A stretch of DNA of 64,000 nucleotides from the NCBI RefSeq assembly GCF_031884435.1, contig NZ_CP134779.1, forward strand, positions 6,518,295 through 6,582,294, written 5' to 3'. The stretch's first letter is position 1. Each line of letters opens with the position of its first letter. This DNA is from Bosea sp. 685. Lineage in GTDB: Bacteria; Pseudomonadota; Alphaproteobacteria; Rhizobiales; Beijerinckiaceae. The notes under the pieces were generated by a model, which ran no database searches, had not been told where the DNA came from, and saw nothing but the letters and a program-made list of their open reading frames with translations. The position numbers and the translations under genes are program-made. Below are positions 42,862 through 52,036 of the stretch, piece after piece.

Positions 42862-43689
42862 ATGCTCATCGCCCATATCACCGACCTGCATATCCGCCCG
42901 CGCGGCAAGCCGGCCTATCGCGTCTCCGAGACCAATGCGCTGACGGAGCGTGCGCTCGATGCGGTGGCAAGCCTGCGGCCGCGTCCCGATGTCCTCGTCA
43001 TCACCGGGGACCTGACCGATTGCGGGCTGGCCGAGGAATATGAGTTGCTGCAAAGCTTGCTGAGCCGGCTCGACATGCCGGTTCTGCTGCTGCCGGGCAA
43101 TCATGACCGCCGCGAGACGCTGCTCGCCGGGCTGCAGCTCGATCCGCACACCGTGCGCGATGGCGGCTTCATCCAGTTCGTTGCCGATCTCGGGCCGATG
43201 CGCCTGATCGGGCTGGACACGCTGGTGCCGGGGCAGAGCTTTGGCGGGCTCTGCTCGGCGCGGCTTGCCGTGCTCGAGCGCGCGCTGGCCGAGGCGAACG
43301 GCAAGCCGGTGGCGATCTTCATGCACCACCCGCCCTTCGATTGCGGCATCGCGCATATGGATGCGATCCGCCTGCTCGAAGGCGCGGCGGATTTCGCCGC
43401 CATCGTCGCGCGCCATCCCAATGTCGAGCGCATCGTCTGCGGCCATCACCATCGGCCGATCGTGACGCGCTTCGCCGGCACCATCGCGCAGATCGCGCCC
43501 AGCGTGACGCATCAGGTCACGCTCGATCTGAGCGATGACGGTGCGGCGACCTTCCATATGGAGCCGGCGGCCTATCTGCTGCATAGCTGGCGCGAGGGCG
43601 CGGGCTTCGTCAGTCACATGGCTTATGTCGAGCGTTTCGCGGGGCCTTACCCCTTCGTTCTCGATGCCGATTACCCCGGGGCCCATTAG
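42862..43689 (+). CDS. Metallophosphodiesterase (GpdQ/CpdA-like)
   Basis: 275-residue calcineurin-like enzyme with all five metal motifs: DLH (about 9-11), GDLTD, GNHD (LLPGNHDRRE), MHHPPF and GHHHRP. Closest in plan to glycerophosphodiesterase GpdQ and class III phosphodiesterases. As last gene of a Ugp-like uptake cluster it probably hydrolyses imported glycerophosphodiesters. An in-frame ATG 66 bp upstream lies in the repeat and is not used. Confidence 0.87.
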   Translation: MLIAHITDLHIRPRGKPAYRVSETNALTERALDAVASLRPRPDVLVITGDLTDCGLAEEYELLQSLLSRLDMPVLLLPGNHDRRETLLAGLQLDPHTVRDGGFIQFVADLGPMRLIGLDTLVPGQSFGGLCSARLAVLERALAEANGKPVAIFMHHPPFDCGIAHMDAIRLLEGAADFAAIVARHPNVERIVCGHHHRPIVTRFAGTIAQIAPSVTHQVTLDLSDDGAATFHMEPAAYLLHSWREGAGFVSHMAYVERFAGPYPFVLDADYPGAH

Positions 43690-43804
43690 CGAGACCGCCC
43701 GGTCAGGATTTGACTCAGGGCGCGCTTCCCCCCTACGAGCCGGCGATGGCCAGGCAAGGCCATTTCCACCAACGACGCGCAATCGCGAAGGAGACAACCA
43801 GAGA

Positions 43805-45241
43805 ATGAGCAACTGGCCCGTACACGGAAAGATCACCGGCCCGATCGTGATGATCGGCTTCGGCTCCATCGGCCGCGGCACGCTGCCGCTGATCGAACGG
43901 CATTTCGAGTACGACCGGTCGCGCTTCGTGGTGATCGCGCCCGATGATGCCGATCGTGACCTGCTCGACGAGCGTGGTATCCGCTTCATCAAGGAGGCGG
44001 TGACGCAGGACAACTACAAGACGCTGCTGGAGCCGCTGCTCACGGTCGGCGGCGGCCAGGGCTTCTGCGTCAACCTGTCGGTCGATACCGGCTCGCTCGA
44101 CATCATGCAGTTCTGCTCCGATCTCGGCGCCCTCTATATCGACACCGTCAACGAGCCCTGGCTCGGCTTCTATTTCGACCACAGCAAGGGCGCGGCCGAG
44201 CGTTCCAATTATGCGCTGCGCGAGGCGACGATCGGGGCCAAGCATGCCCGCCCGGCGGGCACGACCACAGCGGTCTCCTGCTGCGGGGCGAACCCCGGCA
44301 TGGTCTCCTGGTTCGTCAAGCAGGGCCTGCTCAACATCGCGGCCGATCTCGGCCTGCAGGTCGCGGAGCCCCGGACGCGCGAGGAGTGGGGCAAGCTCGC
44401 CCAGCAGGTCGGCGTCAAGGGCATCCACATTGCCGAGCGCGACACGCAGCGTGCCAAGCACCCCAAGCCGCGTGGCGTCTTCGTCAACACCTGGTCGGTC
44501 GAGGGTTTCGTCTCCGAGGGCATGCAGCCGGCCGAACTCGGCTGGGGCACGCATGAGACCTGGATGCCGGAGAACGGCCGCGAGCACGAGGCCGGTTGCA
44601 AGGCCGCGATCTATCTGCTCCAGCCCGGCGCCAATACGCGCGTCCGGTCGTGGTGCCCGACGCCGGGGCCGCAATACGGCTTCCTGGTGACGCATAACGA
44701 GGCGATCTCGATCGCGGACTATTTCACCGTGCGCAATGAGGCGGGCCAGGCCGTCTACCGGCCGACCTGCCATTACGCCTATCACCCGGCCAATGACGCC
44801 GTGCTCTCGCTGCATGAGATGTTCGGCAATGCCGGCCAGGTGCAGGAGGAGCAGCACATCCTCGAGGAGGACGAGATCGTCGACGGCATCGATGAGCTCG
44901 GCGTGCTGCTCTACGGCCATGCGAAGGGCGCCTATTGGTACGGCTCGCAGCTCTCCGTCGAGGAGACGCGCCGGATCGCGCCTTATCAGAACGCCACCGG
45001 CATGCAGGTGACCTCGGCCGTGCTCGCCGGCATGGTCTGGGCGCTGGAGAACCCGAAGGCCGGCATCGTCGAGGCCGACGAGATGGATTTCCACCGCTGC
45101 CTCGAGGTGCAGCTGCCCTATCTCGGGCCGGTCACCGGCGCCTATACCGACTGGACGCCGCTCGACGGCCGCCCGGGCTTCTTCCCCGAGGACATCGACG
45201 AGAGCGATCCCTGGCAGTTCCGGAACATCCTGGTGCGGTGA
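43805..45241 (+). CDS. hss: Homospermidine synthase
   Basis: NAD-dependent enzyme joining two putrescines (or putrescine and spermidine) into homospermidine, the main polyamine of many Rhizobiales. 478 residues, normal length. The dinucleotide motif IGFGSIGRGTLP is at about 17-28, followed by VVIAPDD; VNEPWLGFYFD and ANPGMVSWFVKQG are family segments. Its last 24 codons plus stop are duplicated exactly at 48318-48393. Confidence 0.95.
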   Translation: MSNWPVHGKITGPIVMIGFGSIGRGTLPLIERHFEYDRSRFVVIAPDDADRDLLDERGIRFIKEAVTQDNYKTLLEPLLTVGGGQGFCVNLSVDTGSLDIMQFCSDLGALYIDTVNEPWLGFYFDHSKGAAERSNYALREATIGAKHARPAGTTTAVSCCGANPGMVSWFVKQGLLNIAADLGLQVAEPRTREEWGKLAQQVGVKGIHIAERDTQRAKHPKPRGVFVNTWSVEGFVSEGMQPAELGWGTHETWMPENGREHEAGCKAAIYLLQPGANTRVRSWCPTPGPQYGFLVTHNEAISIADYFTVRNEAGQAVYRPTCHYAYHPANDAVLSLHEMFGNAGQVQEEQHILEEDEIVDGIDELGVLLYGHAKGAYWYGSQLSVEETRRIAPYQNATGMQVTSAVLAGMVWALENPKAGIVEADEMDFHRCLEVQLPYLGPVTGAYTDWTPLDGRPGFFPEDIDESDPWQFRNILVR

Positions 45242-45242
45242 G
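45167..45242 (+). repeat. 76-bp direct repeat, left copy (hss 3' end)
   Basis: GGCCGCCCGGGCTTCTTCCC to TGGTGCGGTGAG, the last codons and stop of hss. An identical 76-base copy is at 48318-48393, so the segment between holds exactly the Sel1 and TPR genes. Confidence 0.95.
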
Positions 45243-45330
45243 ACGCGCTATCATGGGTCGGCCGCATCTCATGGAGCCGCGGCCGGCCCTCTCCCCAAAA
45301 TCGCCGTCTTTCGCCGCTTGCCTGGGCGGC

Positions 45331-46458
45331 ATGCTGCGCCTGGCCTTGCTATGCCTTACTCTTCTGCTCGCGTTTGCCTCAGTGGCGAGCGCCGCTCCTG
45401 ATCTCGCAGAGTTGCAGCGCCGTGCCGATGGCGGCGATGCGGCGGCTTTGTTCGCGCTCGGAAAGGCCTATCAGCACGGCCTGGACGTGCGGCGCGACCA
45501 GCAGAAGGCGCTGGCCTTCTATCGCCGCGCCGCGGCGCTCGATCACTGGCCTTCGGTCAATAATCTCGCCGCCGCCTATGAACGCGGCGACGGCGTTCGC
45601 GCTGACGCCGCGCATGCCCTGGCGCTGTATCAGCGAGCCGCTGCGGCGGGCTATGCCGTCGCGCAGTACAATCTGGCGGCAGCGCTACTGAAGGCGAAGC
45701 CGGCTGACGCCGAGACCGATCGTCGTGCCGCTTTGCTGCTGCGCCAGGCGGCCGAGCAGGGCCATGTCAATGCCGAGCGGGGCTTTGCCGAGATGCTCCA
45801 GAACGGCCGCGGCGTGGCGCGCGATCCGGCTCAGGCCGTCGATTGGCTGCGCAAGGCGGCGGCTACCGGCTGCGCCCCGGCCAAGACTTCGCTCGCGCTC
45901 GCCTATCAGCGCGGGCTCGGCCTGCCCGCCGATCTTTCGGTTGCGGTCGCGCTCTATCGCGAGGCGGCCGAGGCCGGCGACCCGGCAGCGCAGCATAATC
46001 TCGGCCTGCGCTATGCGCGCGGCGAGGGCGTTGCCCGCGACGATGCCGCCGCGCTTGGCTGGTTCCGCAAGGCGGCCGACCAGGATTTCGCCTATTCGCT
46101 CAATGCGCTCGGCGTCATGCATATGCGCGGAACCGTGGTGGCGCAGAATCTCGGCGAGGCGCTGCGATTGTTCCGCCTGTCCGCCGAGCGCGGCAATGTC
46201 GACGGTCAGACCAATCTCGGCGCCTTCTACCGGGACGGAACGCGCGTCGCGGCCGATCCGGTGCAGGCGCTGATGTGGCTGACGCTGGCCGCCGCGCAGA
46301 ACGGCGCGGATGCGCGCAGCGCCCTCGACGGGCTCAAGCCGAAGCTGACGCCGGCGCAGATTCGGCGAGGCGAGGAGATGGCGCGCCGCTGGCGCCCGCG
46401 CCCGGCGGCTGTCGGCAGCGGCGCCACGACCCAGGAGAGGGCATGCGAGAACGAATGA
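45331..46458 (+). CDS. Secreted Sel1-repeat protein
   Basis: 375 residues from this start, with signal peptide MLRLALLCLTLLLAFASVASA. About eight Sel1/TPR-like repeats follow, each with the pattern A-x2-LG-x2-Y-x2-G-x-GV-x-D-x2-KA-x2-W-x2-AA (for example FALGKAYQHGLDVRRDQQKA, HNLGLRYARGEGVARDDAAA). Sel1 proteins act as periplasmic adaptor scaffolds, some for exopolysaccharide or stress signalling. Upstream ATGs at 45253 and 45271 are in frame; I prefer 45331 for the signal peptide. Overlaps the next gene by 16 bases. Confidence 0.82.
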   Translation: MLRLALLCLTLLLAFASVASAAPDLAELQRRADGGDAAALFALGKAYQHGLDVRRDQQKALAFYRRAAALDHWPSVNNLAAAYERGDGVRADAAHALALYQRAAAAGYAVAQYNLAAALLKAKPADAETDRRAALLLRQAAEQGHVNAERGFAEMLQNGRGVARDPAQAVDWLRKAAATGCAPAKTSLALAYQRGLGLPADLSVAVALYREAAEAGDPAAQHNLGLRYARGEGVARDDAAALGWFRKAADQDFAYSLNALGVMHMRGTVVAQNLGEALRLFRLSAERGNVDGQTNLGAFYRDGTRVAADPVQALMWLTLAAAQNGADARSALDGLKPKLTPAQIRRGEEMARRWRPRPAAVGSGATTQERACENE

Positions 46459-48317
46459 AGCGGGCGCTCCGGATTGGCCTGGCCGCCCTGTTGCTCGGGC
46501 TCAGCGCAGCACAGACCGCCTCCGCCCAGAGCAGCCGCGAGGCGCGCGCCTGTTTCTCGGTGAGCGACGAGGCCGGGCTGTGGAAGCATTGCCGCGCCGC
46601 GGTCGGCGTCGCGCGGGAAGCGCCGGCGGTCCGGGCGCGGGCGCATGGCCGCCTTGCCGATCTGTTCCGCCAGCGCGGCGACCAGGAACGGGCGATCCAG
46701 GAGCTGAACGCGGCGATCGCGCTCGACCCCGATAATCTGCGCTATGTCTCCAACCGGGCCGTGGCCTATTCCTACAAGGGCGAGCGCGACCGGGCGATCG
46801 CCGATTACGGCCTGATCATCGCGCGCGATCCGCGCAATTCGCTGCATTACTTCAACCGCGGCGTCGAATATGCCGATGGCCGCGAATTCGACCTCGCCAT
46901 CGCCGATTTCAGCGAGGCCGTCCGGCTCAAGCCCGATTTCCACGAGGCCTATGACAATCGCGGCGCCGTCTTCTTCCTCAAGCGGGATTTCGCGGCTGCC
47001 GAGGCGGATTTCGACAAGGCCCTGGCGCTGGATCCGAAATTCGCCAATGCCCGCTATAATCGCGGCGTGCTGCGCCTCGAGCAGGGTCGGCTCGACGACG
47101 CCCTGAAGGATCTCGACGAGGCGGTCAGGCTCGTGCCGCAGGATGCCTCTGTGCATGTCAAACGCGGCAAGGTGCTCGCCCTGAAGGGCGACGACCAGCG
47201 CGCGGTCGCCGAATTCTCGCAGACCCTGCGCCTGGCGCCGGGCTCGACCGAGGCCCTGCAATTGCGGGCCGAGGCGGCGCTGCGCTTGAAGGAGCCGGCG
47301 CGCGCGGTCGCCGACTACACCAATCTCCTGCGCTTGCGGCCCAATGACTCCGCGGTGCTCACCGGGCGTGGCGAAGCCTATCGCGCGAGCGGCGATCTCG
47401 ACCGCGCGATCCTCGATTTCAACGATGCGGTGCGGCTGGCGCCGCAGGCCTTGCCAGGCCTTCTCGGCCGGTCCCAGGCCAAGGCACAGCGCGGCGATCT
47501 CGATGGCGCGCTTGCCGATGCGCAGGCGGCGCTGGCGCTCGATCCGGCCTCGCCCGGCGCCCTCACGGCGCGCGCGGGCGTGTTGGTGCAGCGGAACCGC
47601 CCCGAGGAGGCCCTAGTCGATCTCGACAAGGCGCTGCTGCGCGCGCCCGACACGGTCGAGGCGCTGCGCCTGCGCGCCGAGATCCTGACCCGCCAGCAGA
47701 AGGTCGATCTCGCGCTCGCCGATTACGACTATCTGATTGCCCGCGAGCCGACCAATCCGCGGCTCTACTGGTCGCGCGCCTTCCTGCGCGCCAGGCTCGA
47801 TGATTTCGACCGCGCGATTGCCGATCTTGGCCGCGTGCTGGAGCTGGACCCGGGCAATCCCGGCGCCGTGCTGTTCGAACGGGCGAGGCTGCGCGCCCGC
47901 AAGGGCGATGCCGAGGCGGCGCTGGCGGATTTCAATGCCGTGATCGATATCGGCCAGGCGGGGCTCGCTTCGGCCTTCTACGAGCGCGGGCGGCTGATGG
48001 CGGACAAGGCCGATTTTGCAGCCGCGCTCGCCGATGTCGACAAGGCGCTTGCGCGCGGGGTGGATGGCGCAACCGCGCATAATCTGCGCGCCTGGTCGCT
48101 GTTCAAGCTCGGCCGCGCCAGCGAGGCCCTGTCCTCCGCCGACAGCGCCATCGCGAAAGCGCCGAGCGCGGCCTATGCCTATGACACGCGCGGCCATGTC
48201 CGGGAGGCGCTCGGCCGCCGGGACGAGGCGATCGCCGATTACCGGCGCGCGCTCGAACTCGATCCGCAACTCCAGGAGGCGCGCGAGGCGCTTGGGCGGC
48301 TGGGCTTGGCGCCTTGA
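46443..48317 (+). CDS. Secreted tetratricopeptide-repeat protein
   Basis: 624 residues with a signal peptide (MKRALRIGLAALLLGLSAAQ from residue 5, cleavage near ASAQ) and about fifteen TPRs covering the rest, with typical A-x3-Y-x-RG-x-A and LDP endings (RDRAIADYGLIIARDP, FDLAIADFSEAVRLKP, LDDALKDLDEAVRLVP). No catalytic domain; a protein-interaction scaffold, probably periplasmic. ATG 46443 has GAGAGGG close by; ATG 46455 overlaps the previous stop as ATGA and is the alternative. Confidence 0.85.
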   Translation: MRERMKRALRIGLAALLLGLSAAQTASAQSSREARACFSVSDEAGLWKHCRAAVGVAREAPAVRARAHGRLADLFRQRGDQERAIQELNAAIALDPDNLRYVSNRAVAYSYKGERDRAIADYGLIIARDPRNSLHYFNRGVEYADGREFDLAIADFSEAVRLKPDFHEAYDNRGAVFFLKRDFAAAEADFDKALALDPKFANARYNRGVLRLEQGRLDDALKDLDEAVRLVPQDASVHVKRGKVLALKGDDQRAVAEFSQTLRLAPGSTEALQLRAEAALRLKEPARAVADYTNLLRLRPNDSAVLTGRGEAYRASGDLDRAILDFNDAVRLAPQALPGLLGRSQAKAQRGDLDGALADAQAALALDPASPGALTARAGVLVQRNRPEEALVDLDKALLRAPDTVEALRLRAEILTRQQKVDLALADYDYLIAREPTNPRLYWSRAFLRARLDDFDRAIADLGRVLELDPGNPGAVLFERARLRARKGDAEAALADFNAVIDIGQAGLASAFYERGRLMADKADFAAALADVDKALARGVDGATAHNLRAWSLFKLGRASEALSSADSAIAKAPSAAYAYDTRGHVREALGRRDEAIADYRRALELDPQLQEAREALGRLGLAP

Positions 48318-48393
48318 GGCCGCCCGGGCTTCTTCCCCGAGGACATCGACGAGAGCGATCCCTGGCAGTTCCGGAACATCCTGGTGCGGTGAG
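48318..48393 (+). repeat. 76-bp direct repeat, right copy
   Basis: Identical to 45167-45242 (hss 3' end with stop) and placed directly after the TPR-gene stop. It has no start codon of its own and is non-coding here. Confidence 0.95.
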
Positions 48394-48397
48394 GGCT

Positions 48398-48531
48398 GTC
48401 ATCCCGTGCGTGCTGCGGCATGCAATGCCGCGGCGCAGACACGGGACCGCGTGACGAGCAAGGCTCTTTCTGACCGATACGGTCCCGCATCTGCGTCGCA
48501 GCACTTCGTGCCGCAACGCGTGCGGGATGAC
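48398..48531. repeat. Palindromic intergenic repeat
   Basis: Outer ends GTCATCCCG and CGGGATGAC are complementary; inner blocks GTGCTGCGGCATG / GTCGCAGCACTTCGTGCCGC and ACGGGACC/GGTCCCG also pair. It lies between convergent TPR and MFS genes. Confidence 0.65.
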
Positions 48532-48536
48532 CCGCC

Positions 48537-49934
48537 CTACAGCCCGCGTTTCACGTTGACGCCGGCCAGCAGCACGCCGCCCGCCAGGAAGAAGGCGATC
48601 AGCACGGCCAGGCCCGCGCGCTGGCTGTCGAAGATCGTCGTCGTCAGCGCCACCAGCGTCGGCCCCAGAAAGGATGTGACCTTCCCCGAGAGCGCAAACA
48701 GCCCGAAGAACTCGCCGACGCGGCCCTCGGGCGCGATCCGCGCCATCAGGCTGCGCGAGGAGGCCTGCAAGGGCCCGGCGACGAGGCCGATCAGGAGCCC
48801 CAGGCCGAGATAGACCCGCTCCGGCAGCGAGGCGAAGAGGCCGTCGCCGGGCGTGGCCGGCAAGGCTGGGACCACGAAAAGGATATGGTCCGTCCCGAGC
48901 GAGAGGATGCCGAGGCAGGCGAGCAGCAGGCAGGCGATCGCGCCCAGCACCACGGGCTTGCCGCCGATCGCATCGTCGAGCTTGCCGCCCAGCCACGCAC
49001 CGAGCGTGCCGGTGACGGTGAGCAGGATGCCGAAGATGCCGAGTTCGATGGTCTGCCAGCCGAAGACGCCGGCGGCGTAGATGCCGCCAAAGGCGAAGAG
49101 CGCGACCAGCGCGTCCTGATAGATCATATTGGCGAGCAGGAAGCGGCCGAGCGAGGGCAGGCGCGGCAATTCGGCGAGCGTGGCTCTGAGCCGGCCGACG
49201 CCGCCCTTGGCCGCTTCGCCAAGCCGCATGCCGGTTTTGGCCGAATCCGGCGTCAGCCAGAACATCGGTGCGACGAAGACGATAAACCAGAGCGCGGTGA
49301 GCGGGCCGGAGAAGCGGTCGCCCTCGCGGGCGGCGGCGTCGAGGCCCAGGATCGGCGTCAGCCCTGCCAGGGTCTTGCCCGTCTGCGGGTCGGCGGCAAG
49401 CAAGGCCAGCGTGATCGCCAGCGAGAGCAGGCCGCCGAGATAGCCGATCGCCCAGCCGGTGCCCGAGAGCCAGCCCAATCGTTCCGGCGGGACGAGCCGC
49501 GTCATCATCGCATTGTTGAAGGTTGTGGCGAATTCGGCGCCGATCGTGGCGATGACGAAACCGGCGAGCGCGATCGGCACCGCCGAGGCCGCGCCCGGCA
49601 CCGCGAACCAGAGCATGCCGGAACCCAGCACCAGCAGCGCCCCAAAAGTCGCGATCCAGGGTTTGCGCGGGCCGGTGCGGTCGGCGATGCCGCCGAGCAG
49701 TGGCGAGAGCAGGGCGATGCAGAGACCGGCGAAGCCGGTCGCATAGCCCCAGAGCGCCTGGCCCTCGATCGGGTCCGAGGCCAGCGCCGCGGCGAAGAAG
49801 GGCGCGAAGACGAAGGTCGTGATCAGGGTGAAGAAGGGTTGGGCCGCCCAATCGAAGAACAGCCAGGCCGTGACGGCGCGGCGGGGCGGATAGCTGATCT
49901 TCTGCGCATCCGCGCTCGCGACGGCCAGGTTCAC
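48537..49934 (-). CDS. MFS transporter, UMF1/Atg22-like family
   Basis: 465 residues, about twelve spans. The opening FFDWAAQPFFTLITTFVFAP (about 27-46), GGIADRTGPRKPW and RLGWLSGTGWAIGYLGG match the UMF1 (Atg22-like) family of probable amino-acid or metabolite effluxers. The GTG at 49934 overlaps the TGA of the LON-domain gene, so the two are coupled. Confidence 0.82.
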   Translation of the reverse strand: MNLAVASADAQKISYPPRRAVTAWLFFDWAAQPFFTLITTFVFAPFFAAALASDPIEGQALWGYATGFAGLCIALLSPLLGGIADRTGPRKPWIATFGALLVLGSGMLWFAVPGAASAVPIALAGFVIATIGAEFATTFNNAMMTRLVPPERLGWLSGTGWAIGYLGGLLSLAITLALLAADPQTGKTLAGLTPILGLDAAAREGDRFSGPLTALWFIVFVAPMFWLTPDSAKTGMRLGEAAKGGVGRLRATLAELPRLPSLGRFLLANMIYQDALVALFAFGGIYAAGVFGWQTIELGIFGILLTVTGTLGAWLGGKLDDAIGGKPVVLGAIACLLLACLGILSLGTDHILFVVPALPATPGDGLFASLPERVYLGLGLLIGLVAGPLQASSRSLMARIAPEGRVGEFFGLFALSGKVTSFLGPTLVALTTTIFDSQRAGLAVLIAFFLAGGVLLAGVNVKRGL

Positions 49935-50602
49935 TGCAGCGTGGTCTCCGGTGCGCCGCCGCCGCGCGCGATCTCGATCTCGGTGATCGCGACCAGCACC
50001 TCGGCACGGTTCTTCAGGCTGGGCGCCTCCAGCAGCGCCTGTTTTTCGCGCGGGCCGAAGGGGCACATCATCGAGAGCGCGTTGACCAGCGCCTCGTTGG
50101 GCGCCTCGTTGACGCCCTTCCAGTCGATCTTGAGCTCATTGGCCTTGGCGAAGGCGCGCAGCGCCTTGAGCAGGCCGTTGCGATCGACCTCGTCCTCGCC
50201 GGCCCGGGCGGTGAAGTCGATCAGGAAATCGTCATAGGAAATCCGGGCCTGGCGATAGGCCGTGCTGACCGAGAGCTCCTCGACGATCCGGAAGCGGCTG
50301 ATGCCGGTCAGCGTCAGCACATAGCGGTCGTCGCCGGTCTCGGCGAACTGCGTGATCCGCCCGAGGCAGCCGACTTGGAGCAGGCCGGGCTCGCCGGTCT
50401 GGCGGCCGGTCTCGGGCTCGGGCTGGATCATGCCGATGACGCGATGCGTGCGGATCGCGTCATCGACCATGGCGAGGTAGCGCGGCTCGAAGATGTTGAG
50501 CGGCATCTGCCCGCGCGGCAGGAGCAGGGCGCCGGCCAGCGGGAAGACAGGGATCACCAGCGGGCAATCCTCGGCTCCGTTGTAGACGGCATTCATGCCC
50601 AT
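49931..50602 (-). CDS. LON N-terminal (substrate-binding) domain protein
   Basis: 223-residue stand-alone LON domain (PF02190) without the protease parts: VIPVFPLAGALLLPRGQMPL (about 16-35), NIFEPRYLAMVDDAI, then QVGCLGRITQF. Alphaproteobacteria commonly pair it with a thioredoxin-TPR gene, as here (38 bp upstream on the same strand). A role in protein quality control is plausible but undefined. AAGGAG is eight bases before the ATG. Confidence 0.9.
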   Translation of the reverse strand: MGMNAVYNGAEDCPLVIPVFPLAGALLLPRGQMPLNIFEPRYLAMVDDAIRTHRVIGMIQPEPETGRQTGEPGLLQVGCLGRITQFAETGDDRYVLTLTGISRFRIVEELSVSTAYRQARISYDDFLIDFTARAGEDEVDRNGLLKALRAFAKANELKIDWKGVNEAPNEALVNALSMMCPFGPREKQALLEAPSLKNRAEVLVAITEIEIARGGGAPETTLQ

Positions 50603-50640
50603 CTGCGGTGGCTCCTTGATGCTTAGAGATCCTGGATGCT

Positions 50641-51540
50641 TTAAGAGAACAGCAGGGTCGAGAGCTTGCGGCGCCCGGCCTGGCTGTTCTCGTCCATCGG
50701 GCCCCAGGCCTCGAAGAACTGCAGCAACTGCTTGCGCGCGCCATCGTCGTTCCAGGCCCTATCGGCCTTGATGATGGCGATCAGATGATCGACCGCCTCC
50801 TCGCGCCGGTCGCGGGCGTTCAGCGCCACGGCGAGGTCGAAGCGGGCCTGATGATCCTTGGGGTCGGCCGCGACCTTGGCTTCCAGTTCGGCGGTGTCGC
50901 CGAGCGAGGCGGCCTGTTCGGCGAGCTCGATCGCGGCCCGCACCGTGGCGATCGCCGGGTCGGCCGCCTTGTCTTCCGGCATCATGGCCAGAATGCCCTT
51001 GGCGCCTTCGAGATCGCCGATCTCGAGATGCAGGCGGGCGAGGCCGGCGATGGCGATGAGATTCTCTGGCTCGAGTTCGAGGACGCCGGCATAGAGCTCG
51101 CTTGCGCCGGCGGTGTCGCCGGCCTCTGCGGCGGCCTGGGCGGCCGCGATCAGTTCCTCGGCCTCGCCCGGCCCCACCGGCCCGACCAGCTTCTCGATGA
51201 AGGCCTTGACCTGGCTTTCGGGCTGCGCGCCCATGAACCCGTCGATCGGCTGGCCCTGCTTGAAGGCGATCACGGCGGGAATCGACTGGATGCCGAGCTG
51301 GCCGGGGATCTGCGGATGCTCGTCGATGTTCATCTTGACGAGCTTGACCTTGCCCTTGGCGTCCTTGACCGCCTTCTCGATGATCGGGGTCAATTGCTTG
51401 CAGGGGCCGCACCAGGGCGCCCAGAAATCGACGAGCACGGGCTGCGTCATCGATTCGGTCACGACATCCTGGCGGAATGCTTGCGTCGTGGTGTCCTTGA
51501 TCAGGCCGGGTTGTTCGGCCGCATCGCCATTGACCAGCAT
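50641..51540 (-). CDS. Thioredoxin-TPR co-chaperone (CnoX/YbbN-like)
   Basis: 299 residues: thioredoxin fold with active site WCGPC (about 43-47) and cis-Pro in SIPAV, followed by a tetratricopeptide region (about 130-290). CnoX/YbbN proteins protect unfolded clients from over-oxidation and pass them to chaperones; unlike E. coli CnoX (SxxC), this one keeps the full CGPC, as other alphaproteobacterial members do. Forms a cluster with the LON-domain gene. Confidence 0.88.
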   Translation of the reverse strand: MLVNGDAAEQPGLIKDTTTQAFRQDVVTESMTQPVLVDFWAPWCGPCKQLTPIIEKAVKDAKGKVKLVKMNIDEHPQIPGQLGIQSIPAVIAFKQGQPIDGFMGAQPESQVKAFIEKLVGPVGPGEAEELIAAAQAAAEAGDTAGASELYAGVLELEPENLIAIAGLARLHLEIGDLEGAKGILAMMPEDKAADPAIATVRAAIELAEQAASLGDTAELEAKVAADPKDHQARFDLAVALNARDRREEAVDHLIAIIKADRAWNDDGARKQLLQFFEAWGPMDENSQAGRRKLSTLLFS

Positions 51541-51649
51541 GGGTCGTCCTTCGTCGCTATCAGGTCGTCGGAATTAGGTGGACCGGGCCATCGCCGCAAT
51601 CCCGCCCATAGATGGGGAGGATAAGCCGTTCTGTCCATTGGGAGGGCAG

Positions 51650-51702
51650 GAGCAGGATGCGAAAAAGTGGGCACCGGTTTTTCGCAATCGATCCTGCTCT
51701 CA
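51650..51702. repeat. GCAGGAT-type palindromic repeat
   Basis: GAGCAGGATGCGAAAAAGTG, GGCACCGGTTTTTCGCAATC, GATCCTGCTCT: arms AGCAGGAT/ATCCTGCT and GCGAAAAA/TTTTTCGC pair. Same family as 2486 and 32972 but without the second hairpin module. Confidence 0.75.
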
Positions 51703-51767
51703 CTCTTTGAGCCTGGCCCGAAATGAAGCCAAAGATTTCAAGCGCTCTGCCTTGACCACCTCCACGC

Positions 51768-51876
51768 CGTCATTCCGGACGCAGCGAAGCGGAGCTCCGG
51801 AATCCATCGTAGAGTTCCGGAGCCCTCCGATGGATTCCGGAGCTGCGCCGCTGGCGCGGCTTGTCCGGAATGACGG
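51768..51876. repeat. REP-type palindromic repeat
   Basis: Ends CCGTCATTCCGGAC and GTCCGGAATGACGG are exact complements; the interior has a second dyad (GGAATCCATCG..CGATGGATTCC). Typical Rhizobiales intergenic element. Confidence 0.75.
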
Positions 51877-51987
51877 TGCGGGTGATGGCAAGCGAACGGA
51901 GGTCCTCGATATCGCTCGTTTCATTTCCGGTCTGGCCTCTCAGGATGAGGGCTGAGGGATTGTCCAAACAGTGTCTTACGGGGAACC

Positions 51988-52036
51988 GCGCCGTCATTCC
52001 GGGCTCAGGCCTGCGGCCTGCCCCGGAATGACGGCG
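51988..52036. repeat. REP-type palindromic repeat overlapping the deacylase 3' end
   Basis: CGCCGTCATTCCGGG and CCCCGGAATGACGGCG flank the dyad AGGCCTGCGGCCT. The last codons and stop (51994) of the minus-strand deacylase-like gene are inside it. Confidence 0.75.

Larger units (their letters stand above)
51541..51987. other. Repeat-filled intergenic region
   Basis: No gene seen in about 450 bp. Almost all of it consists of intergenic repeats described separately at 51650, 51768 and the start of the one at 51988. Confidence 0.6.

Noticed and set aside
48103..50007. Very long minus-strand frame (over 600 codons) across the TPR and MFS region
   Set aside because: It is Arg/Pro-rich in an alternative frame of the MFS gene, typical of high-GC shadow frames, and crosses a palindromic repeat.
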